Below, piece after piece: positions 8,644 through 13,441 of a stretch of 15,494 nt of DNA. The notes under the pieces are model-generated. The model had not been told where the DNA came from. It saw nothing but the letters and a program-made list of their open reading frames with translations, and made no database searches. This DNA comes from Gallionellaceae bacterium (lineage in GTDB: Bacteria; Pseudomonadota; Gammaproteobacteria; Burkholderiales; Gallionellaceae), in the NCBI GenBank assembly GCA_003445795.1, contig DMCN01000028.1, positions 6,817 to 22,310 on the forward strand, written 5' to 3'. How positions within the stretch are numbered: the stretch's first letter is position 1; each line of letters opens with the position of its first letter. Made by a program: the position numbers and the translations under genes.

Positions 8644-11401
8644 GTGTCTGCGTGGAAAAATAGCCCACTTGATTGCGGGTCGTGTCCGGTTTGAGTGCAT
8701 GGCCGTCGGCGCGCACCGTGCAGCGCGCCCCCAGCGCCAGCGCGAATCGCAGCGGTACCCGGCCCTGCAGCGCAAGGCTCATCGACTTGCCATCCGCCGC
8801 AGCGGACATCGTCATACGCGTGATGCGGGCATTGGCCGAGACCAGATAAGGCGCGGCAGCAGCCGATTTGCGGAAGCGGATGCGCGCCTCGCCGTCGCTG
8901 ACATGCAGATATTGGTTGTCGCGATGGCGATTGAATCCGGCCAGGGCGACACTCTCCCCGACAGCCGGCTGGCCGAGCGTCAGTGGCGCGCGCAACTGGC
9001 GCAGATCGTCGCCACCGCGCACCAGGAAACCGTCGGGCGTGCGCGCCACCACCATGCTGTTGAAGTCCAGCACCTTGCGCACATAGTCGGAGGCGTAGAC
9101 GGGGGTCGTCTCCTGCGCCAGTGCCCATTTGTAGACTTTGTCCAGCGCCCGCAATGAAGACGGCTTGCTCGCAGAATAGGTGTGGTAATAGATATCGATC
9201 GGCTTCAGGCGATACGGCACATCGGTCATCTCGAACGTCTCGATGACGCGCTCATAGCCGTAGAACGGCCCGGTCCAGTCGTTGGTATAGACATTCTCGT
9301 TCTGGTTCGGCGCATAGACCTGGAAGTATCTGCCCTTGGGCACGCCCAGCGGAGCGACCAGCGTCAGGGTCGGATAGCTGCGGGTCATCGTGGTGTCGCC
9401 GCCGTTCATGCTCATGACGCCGCTACGGTAGGCCAGCCCGACCGCATCTTCGCCGGGTTCGCAATCGCCGGTCCAGAGGAACACCTTCATCTTCTTGCCC
9501 GGCGGGGCCAGTTTGGATTCGATGTATTCGATGGTGCCGGGGATCTCTTTTTGCAGATCGAAAGAATAGTTCGGGATCGCCAGGTGATACCCATCGTCGT
9601 CGGGATTGTTGACCGCATGGCGCCAGAAGAACGGATGCGAGAACGAATGGCTGGCCATCTCCACATGCGGCAGCGCAAAGATCTGGCGCGCGATCTTCTC
9701 CAGTGCGGCAGACTGTTCCGGGTACATGCCGTCCGGTCCGATCTCGCCCTGAATGATGGAGATGGTCGACGGCAAGGTGTATTTCTTCAGTATCTGGTCG
9801 TACAGCACCTGACCCGCATAGGGCGTCCCCGGGAACTCGCCGCGACTGAGGAACGCGTCGCCATCCATATGCACCATCAACAGGCGCCGACCGCTTTCGG
9901 TACTCACGTCCGGTACCGGCATCTCCGGCAGCTTGAGCCCGCGGCGCAGGAACTCGATCGGATTGAACACCCAGCGGATGTTCTTGCCCGCATTGTGCGG
10001 AAGCTTGCTGTCGCCGATATCCGGCAGATCGACCAGCACATGCGGGTTGAGGGCATAACCGCCCCAAGGGGTCAGCGCGACCGCCTCCTGCGTCACCCCC
10101 TTGTCATTCGCCAGCGTGAGCAGCGCCTTGCCGCCCTGCGCGCGCAGGGGAAAGAACGCCGAGCGATCGAAGACCGGTTGCGCCTCGTAGCCGATCATCG
10201 GATCGCGCTGCGCGATACGCAGGTTGGAGCGTTCCTCGCTCGCCGAAGCATATTGCAGGCCGAGCTGTTTCGCCTCGCTACGCGCGAACAGGAACTCGCC
10301 TTCGCCCAATATGACCACCGGCACGCCGGCATCGATCTGCCTCTTCAACCAGGTCGCCAGCATCCCGCCCTGCTTGCCCGAAGGCGCATCCAGCCAGACC
10401 ACGATCCCGGCATAGCGGCCGGTGAGGATAGCGTCCGGCAGCGGCTGGCGAGCATCCAGATATTGCGTGCTGTAGCCCAGATAGTTCAACGGCATGGTCG
10501 CGTAATTGAACACACTGGCCGAGATTAGCTCGAACTGGCTGTCGGCGGTGTTATGCACCATCAGCACCTTGCGCGGCATCACCTCGATCTCGCCAACGCC
10601 GAGCATGTCCAGCTTGGGGTTCGTCACCCACGGGATGAATCCCAGTTTGCGGATCTTCGCCGCCGTCTCGCGCGCCACAGCGCGCTGCCCGGGCGCGACG
10701 TAGTCGATGGCCAGCACCGGCAGCTTGTACTCCTGCTTCACACGATTGAGTTGTCCCAGCAGCCATTCGCGGTCGTTGACCGGCACGGCACGGTATTGCT
10801 GCTTCGCCTGGTCCCAGCCCTGGAACAACGATTCGGCCGCCACCGCGAAGGCCAGATCATGCACCTGCGGCAATATCTCGAAACCGCGATTGAAGATCAG
10901 TCGCGCCTGCGGATAACGCTTCTTCAGCGCGCGCAGCGCCGTGGCCATTCCCGCTTCCTGCTTCGCGCGCTCGGCATCGGTCTTGGCGACGAGTTGATAG
11001 GAATCGAGCGTATCGAGGAAGAAGCCGCGATAGCCCGCATCCCACAATGGCTTGATGATCTGCTCGACGAAGAACGCGGGCCACTTCGGCTGCGACTGGT
11101 CGATGACGATGCTGCCCCAATCGTTGTTCTCGCCCAGCTTCCATGCCTCCGGCATATCTTTCAGGTAAGCGCGCTCGGGCGAAGCCTCGCCAACAGCCAC
11201 GTAGGCAAACAGAGCCGACTTGTCGTCGCTGTGGATTTTCGGGTCGGGCACATTGGAAGGTTCCACCACCACCACATCGAACGCGCGCAACTCGTCCCAG
11301 GGCGGGTTCGTGCCGTAATACATGGCGATGCTGGTCTCCGCGGCTGCGGAAGAAACCAGCAGCCAGAAGAGCACGGCGATCCGGGAGATCAAACCAGTCA
11401 C
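8606..11401 (-). CDS. pelA: PelA, periplasmic Pel hydrolase and deacetylase
   Basis: A 931-residue exported protein (Pseudomonas PelA is about 948). A Sec signal peptide covers residues 1-21 (hydrophobic core, then SSAAA before ET). The glycoside hydrolase domain (GH166-type barrel, about 25-270) contains GFFLDTLDSY with D130 and AAESLFQGWD with E190, likely equivalents of the acidic catalytic pair. A Rossmann-like middle region (about 275-450) follows. A carbohydrate-esterase-4-like deacetylase domain (about 500-770) has HMDGD (D513, D515) and ASHSFSHPF (H585, H589), the catalytic base and metal ligands, all present. The C-terminal 160 residues look beta-rich. PelA deacetylates the polymer, giving it positive charge, and can cleave it. 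The start is GTG at 11401, overlapping the epimerase stop as GTGA with no Shine-Dalgarno of its own, so re-initiation from the upstream gene is likely. Residue equivalences come from spacing, not a computed alignment. Confidence 0.95.
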   Translation of the reverse strand: MTGLISRIAVLFWLLVSSAAAETSIAMYYGTNPPWDELRAFDVVVVEPSNVPDPKIHSDDKSALFAYVAVGEASPERAYLKDMPEAWKLGENNDWGSIVIDQSQPKWPAFFVEQIIKPLWDAGYRGFFLDTLDSYQLVAKTDAERAKQEAGMATALRALKKRYPQARLIFNRGFEILPQVHDLAFAVAAESLFQGWDQAKQQYRAVPVNDREWLLGQLNRVKQEYKLPVLAIDYVAPGQRAVARETAAKIRKLGFIPWVTNPKLDMLGVGEIEVMPRKVLMVHNTADSQFELISASVFNYATMPLNYLGYSTQYLDARQPLPDAILTGRYAGIVVWLDAPSGKQGGMLATWLKRQIDAGVPVVILGEGEFLFARSEAKQLGLQYASASEERSNLRIAQRDPMIGYEAQPVFDRSAFFPLRAQGGKALLTLANDKGVTQEAVALTPWGGYALNPHVLVDLPDIGDSKLPHNAGKNIRWVFNPIEFLRRGLKLPEMPVPDVSTESGRRLLMVHMDGDAFLSRGEFPGTPYAGQVLYDQILKKYTLPSTISIIQGEIGPDGMYPEQSAALEKIARQIFALPHVEMASHSFSHPFFWRHAVNNPDDDGYHLAIPNYSFDLQKEIPGTIEYIESKLAPPGKKMKVFLWTGDCEPGEDAVGLAYRSGVMSMNGGDTTMTRSYPTLTLVAPLGVPKGRYFQVYAPNQNENVYTNDWTGPFYGYERVIETFEMTDVPYRLKPIDIYYHTYSASKPSSLRALDKVYKWALAQETTPVYASDYVRKVLDFNSMVVARTPDGFLVRGGDDLRQLRAPLTLGQPAVGESVALAGFNRHRDNQYLHVSDGEARIRFRKSAAAAPYLVSANARITRMTMSAAADGKSMSLALQGRVPLRFALALGARCTVRADGHALKPDTTRNQVGYFSTQTHAIDDLRIHCPK

Positions 11402-12321
11402 ACCGGGGAAGCGAGAAGTTGCCGCAAGCCCTCGGATAGCGAAGTCATCGCCGGTGGTGACAGAAGTTGATGCATCCGCTCCGGCGTCACGCTGGAATGG
11501 CGGATATCGCCCTGCGCGGGGGCCTCATGGCGGATCTTCGCTTCACGCCCGGCACATTCGGCCAGCGTGGCGATCAGTTCGAGCAGGGTCACGCTGTAGC
11601 CGGTGCCGATATTGCACACACCGACACCGTCGCTCAACAGCGCGCGCAGATTCAGTTGCGCGACATCCTTCACGAAGATGTAATCGCGCGTCTGCCCGCC
11701 GTCGCCGAACACGCGCATGTTCTCGTCATTCGCCAGCGCCGCCGCGAAACGGCTGATCACGCCCGCATAAGGCGATTTCGGGTCCTGGCGCGGACCGTAG
11801 GCGTTGAAGTAACGCATACCGAGCGAAGAGAGGTTGTAGAGCGAGCGGAACAGTGCGGCATACTGGTCGTTGATGTACTTCTCCAGACCATAGGGCGACA
11901 GCGGCATGACCGGGGAAGATTCGTTCAGCGGCACCTGTTCGGGCGCACCGTACACCGCCGCGCTGGAAGCATAGACGAAACGCTTCACCCCGGCACGACG
12001 CGCGCCATCCAGCACATTGAGAAAACCGTCGATGTTGTTCTGGCTGGAACCGAGCGGATCGATCACCGAAGCCGGGACCGAGACCTGCGCCGCCAGATGC
12101 AGCACATGGGTGATGCCCTGCAGCACTTTGTCCACCGCCGCCTGATCGCGGATGTCACCCTCGACCACCTGCAGGTTGGCATGCTGCGGCAGATTTTCGC
12201 GCTTGCCGGTGATGAAGCTGTCGAACACGGTGACATGGGCGCCGTGTGCCAGTATCGCATCTACACTATGTGAACCGATGAAACCCGCACCACCTGTTAC
12301 CAGCACCCGCATCTGAGTCAT
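11398..12321 (-). CDS. pelX: PelX-like NAD-dependent UDP-sugar C4-epimerase, first gene of the pel operon
   Basis: A 307-residue extended short-chain dehydrogenase/reductase. The N-terminus has the NAD-binding TGGAGFIG (residues 9-16). The catalytic part has the Ser pair at 119-120 in YASSAAVYG and Y144xxxK148 in SPYGLEKYIND. A YFNAYGPRQDP segment (171-181) and a TRDYIFVKDV segment (211-220) are typical of GalE/WbpP-type epimerases. All catalytic residues are present. Its place directly before pelA, with a 4-bp GTGA overlap, matches PelX, the UDP-GlcNAc C4-epimerase described with some Pseudomonas pel clusters, so it probably supplies UDP-GalNAc for PelF. A general UDP-glucose 4-epimerase is the alternative; sequence alone does not settle N-acetyl preference. 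The start at 12321 has AAGGA 9 nt upstream; an ATG three codons later has none. It is the first gene after the predicted sigma-54 promoter. Confidence 0.87.
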   Translation of the reverse strand: MTQMRVLVTGGAGFIGSHSVDAILAHGAHVTVFDSFITGKRENLPQHANLQVVEGDIRDQAAVDKVLQGITHVLHLAAQVSVPASVIDPLGSSQNNIDGFLNVLDGARRAGVKRFVYASSAAVYGAPEQVPLNESSPVMPLSPYGLEKYINDQYAALFRSLYNLSSLGMRYFNAYGPRQDPKSPYAGVISRFAAALANDENMRVFGDGGQTRDYIFVKDVAQLNLRALLSDGVGVCNIGTGYSVTLLELIATLAECAGREAKIRHEAPAQGDIRHSSVTPERMHQLLSPPAMTSLSEGLRQLLASPV

Positions 12322-12330
12322 TACAATCCA

Positions 12331-12335
12331 TCCTT
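12331..12335 (-). promoter_or_regulatory. Ribosome binding site of the epimerase gene
   Basis: AAGGA on the minus strand, 9 nt before the ATG at 12321. It decides the start over the second ATG at 12312. It sits at the edge of a 10-bp palindrome, CTTTATAAAG (12333-12342). Confidence 0.6.
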
Positions 12336-12360
12336 TATAAAGTGGTTACTAAAGCCGCAA

Positions 12361-12379
12361 GCCGATTTATAGAATCGGC
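12361..12379 (-). promoter_or_regulatory. Hairpin at the 5' end of the predicted pel leader
   Basis: A perfect 7-bp inverted repeat (GCCGATT / AATCGGC) with a 5-nt loop. If the sigma-54 promoter at 12395-12410 is used, transcription would begin near 12384, and this stem would occupy roughly +6 to +24 of the mRNA. It has no U-tract, so it is not an intrinsic terminator. It could protect the 5' end of the long pel mRNA, or act as an operator in DNA. Confidence 0.5.
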
Positions 12380-12394
12380 GCACATTATAATATT

Positions 12395-12410
12395 AGCAAC
12401 GTGCGTGCCA
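12395..12410 (-). promoter_or_regulatory. Sigma-54 (-24/-12) promoter of the pel operon
   Basis: The minus strand reads TGGCACGCACGTTGCT, an exact match to the RpoN consensus TGGCACG-N4-TTGCW, with the invariant GG and GC separated by 10 bases. It points at the epimerase-pelABCDEFG genes. Start of transcription is predicted near 12384, giving a leader of about 63 nt before the ATG at 12321. No good -35 box lies upstream of the AT-rich ATTATAAT at 12384-12391, so a sigma-70 promoter in this direction is less likely. Confidence 0.8.
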
Positions 12411-12469
12411 TCCCCCTGAAGGGCCAGAATGCCCAGTATCCGAGAGTTTAAGGATGGAATTGAGGGAAA

Positions 12470-12489
12470 CCTGTCCGGATGCGGACAGG
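12470..12489. promoter_or_regulatory. Palindrome, candidate enhancer site for an NtrC-family activator
   Basis: CCTGTCCGGATGCGGACAGG, a perfect inverted repeat with 8-bp arms and a 4-bp centre. Its midpoint is about 95 bp upstream of the predicted sigma-54 start site, where upstream activating sequences for enhancer-binding proteins usually lie. The left arm CCTGTCCG recurs alone at 12593-12600. It has no U-tract and is not next to a gene end, which speaks against a terminator. It lies between divergent genes and could affect both. Confidence 0.55.
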
Positions 12490-12625
12490 GACTGACTGAT
12501 CTTCGACTACCCTGCTATCCGCAGTAGCGGACTCAAGCTTTCAACTGTGCGAACACCGCTACAATCGCACCCACAGACTCGGGCGGGCTTGTCCTGTCCG
12601 CGCTGCTCAAAGCATCGCCATCGCA

Positions 12626-12654
12626 TTGACCCACTCTAGCCGAGGGCGTATCGT
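12626..12654 (+). promoter_or_regulatory. Possible sigma-70 promoter of the divergent 123-aa gene
   Basis: TTGACC at 12626-12631 (5 of 6 to the -35 consensus), a 17-bp spacer, and TATCGT at 12649-12654 (4 of 6 to the -10 consensus). The start codon follows 37 bp after the -10. It is a moderate match only. Confidence 0.4.
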
Positions 12655-12691
12655 GCGCAGCACTTGTAGCTCAGTATCACCGGGGTAAGCA

Positions 12692-13063
12692 ATGTCGTCA
12701 CAGAATGTCGCAAACGAATCCGGAAACGTCTCACTGCGCCGCTGGCGCGTGATGGAGATCGCGTCCAAGGACGGAGTCCTCAGTCGCCATGTCTATGGCC
12801 ACGACATCACCAACAATCTGGGCCGCGCCTCAAGCCCGATACAATCCTTCGATCTGGAAACCATGACCGCCATCACGCGCAGCGGCAAGACCTACTATCT
12901 GGTGGGTTTGCCCGGCAGCGCCAAACTCGGCCGCGCCGCCTGGCGCAAATGGTGCCGCGACAATGCCGTCGCCTCGGAGAAGGATGTCACCGACGAATAC
13001 CTGAACGTCAACCAGGTATCGACCGTCGAGTTCGAAAAGATCACCAACACCGCAAACCAGTAA
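12692..13063 (+). CDS. Conserved-looking hypothetical protein, 123 aa, divergent to the pel operon
   Basis: I do not recognise this protein. It is 123 residues, soluble-looking, with no signal peptide, membrane helix or cysteine motif (one Cys). The N-terminal half is mildly basic, with RRWRV near residues 16-20. The middle has SFDLETMTAITRSGKTYYLVG (about 52-72), which reads as beta-strand pairs, then a basic helix containing AAWRKWCRDN. The C-terminus is polar and acidic. The ATG at 12692 follows GGGGT about 7 nt upstream. A possible sigma-70 promoter lies before it and a strong terminator starts 41 bp after its stop, so it looks like a single-gene transcription unit. Its only contextual link is the shared intergenic region with the pel operon, including the palindrome at 12470-12489. 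A role in Pel regulation is speculation. Confidence 0.75.
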   Translation: MSSQNVANESGNVSLRRWRVMEIASKDGVLSRHVYGHDITNNLGRASSPIQSFDLETMTAITRSGKTYYLVGLPGSAKLGRAAWRKWCRDNAVASEKDVTDEYLNVNQVSTVEFEKITNTANQ

Positions 13064-13104
13064 CCAACCCGCCGCATTCGGCGAGGCTTGAATCCGAAGC
13101 AATA

Positions 13105-13132
13105 AAAATGGCCAGAGCGATCTGGCCATTTT
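13105..13132. terminator. Intrinsic terminator, possibly bidirectional
   Basis: A perfect 12-bp stem (AAAATGGCCAGA / TCTGGCCATTTT) with a 4-base loop. On the plus strand the stem ends in TTTT and is followed by CTTGTTAT; on the minus strand it is followed by TTTTTATT. It lies 41 bp after the stop of the 123-aa gene and about 310 bp beyond the tex stop, so it can end transcripts from both sides. Confidence 0.88.
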
Positions 13133-13155
13133 CTTGTTATCCCACAAAACCAAAA

Positions 13156-13175
13156 CCCGTTCGCCCTGCCCCTTC
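13156..13175. repeat. Truncated copy of the palindromic repeat (copy 1)
   Basis: CCCGTTCGCCCTGCCCCTTC, identical to the left 20 bases of copy 2 at 13193-13253, then diverging. It looks like a partial duplication or remnant of the same element. Confidence 0.6.
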
Positions 13176-13192
13176 AAAACTGCCCCCCCAAC

Positions 13193-13253
13193 CCCGTTCG
13201 CCCTGCCCCTTCGACTACGCTCAGGACTAAAGGCAAGTCGAAGGGGTGAACGG
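13193..13253 (+). repeat. Interspersed palindromic repeat (copy 2)
   Basis: A 61-bp element flanked by CCGTTC and GAACGG, with inner 11-bp inverted arms (CCCCTTCGACT at 13206-13216, AGTCGAAGGGG at 13236-13246) around a 19-base loop holding GCTCAGGACTAAAGGC. The same core occurs inverted in copy 4. Confidence 0.75.
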
Positions 13254-13301
13254 AGCGCAGAGCTACGTGCATTCACACTTCAACCCGGCACAACCCCCAA
13301 A

Positions 13302-13336
13302 CCCGTTCGCCCTGAGCCTGTCGAAGGGTTGAACGG
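13302..13336 (+). repeat. Interspersed palindromic repeat (copy 3, short form)
   Basis: A 35-bp unit starting CCCGTTCGCCCTGAGCCTG, then TCGAAGGGTTGAACGG. CCGTTC and GAACGG are the terminal inverted ends. The CCCTGAGCCTGTCGAAGGG core is a familiar intergenic repeat of beta- and gammaproteobacterial genomes. Confidence 0.75.
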
Positions 13337-13375
13337 CGCACGGACCTACGGGGGCACTAAAAAAATCATTAAAGA

Positions 13376-13433
13376 CGTTCACCCTTCGACCCGCCTTTAG
13401 TCCTGAGCTCGTCGAAGGATCAGGGCGAACGGG
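13376..13433 (-). repeat. Interspersed palindromic repeat (copy 4, inverted relative to copy 2)
   Basis: A 58-bp element. Read on the minus strand it starts CCCGTTCGCCCTGA and contains GCTCAGGACTAAAGGC followed by GTCGAAGGGTGAACG, matching copy 2. Copies 2 and 4 thus form a long imperfect inverted pair around copy 3. It ends 9 bp from the tex stop codon. Confidence 0.75.
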
Positions 13434-13441
13434 TATTTTGA

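Noticed and set aside
9182..10528. A 448-codon open frame on the plus strand opposite pelA.
   Set aside because: Antisense shadow of PelA, rich in R/H/Q with no recognisable domain or ribosome site.
12384..12391. ATTATAAT contains TATAAT on both strands and could be a sigma-70 -10 box.
   Set aside because: On the minus strand the -35 position reads GATGGC, a poor match, and the site coincides with the predicted sigma-54 start. On the plus strand it lies about 300 bp before the next gene. An accessory promoter cannot be excluded.
12410..12469. Possible IHF site between the palindrome and the sigma-54 promoter.
   Set aside because: I looked for WATCAANNNNTTR on both strands and found only weak partial matches.
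12514..12530. Short overlapping inverted repeats (GCTA...TAGC, CCGC...GCGG) between the palindrome and the 123-aa gene.
   Set aside because: The arms are only 4 bp, expected by chance in GC-rich DNA.
12661..12691. TGTAGCTCAGT resembles the D-arm/A-box of a tRNA gene.
   Set aside because: No matching acceptor stem, anticodon arm or T-arm (GGTTCRA) follows; the next bases are the ribosome site and start of the 123-aa gene.
12830..13276. A 148-codon open frame on the minus strand over the 123-aa gene.
   Set aside because: It starts inside the repeat cluster and crosses the strong terminator. The plus-strand frame has a better ribosome site and ends just before the terminator.
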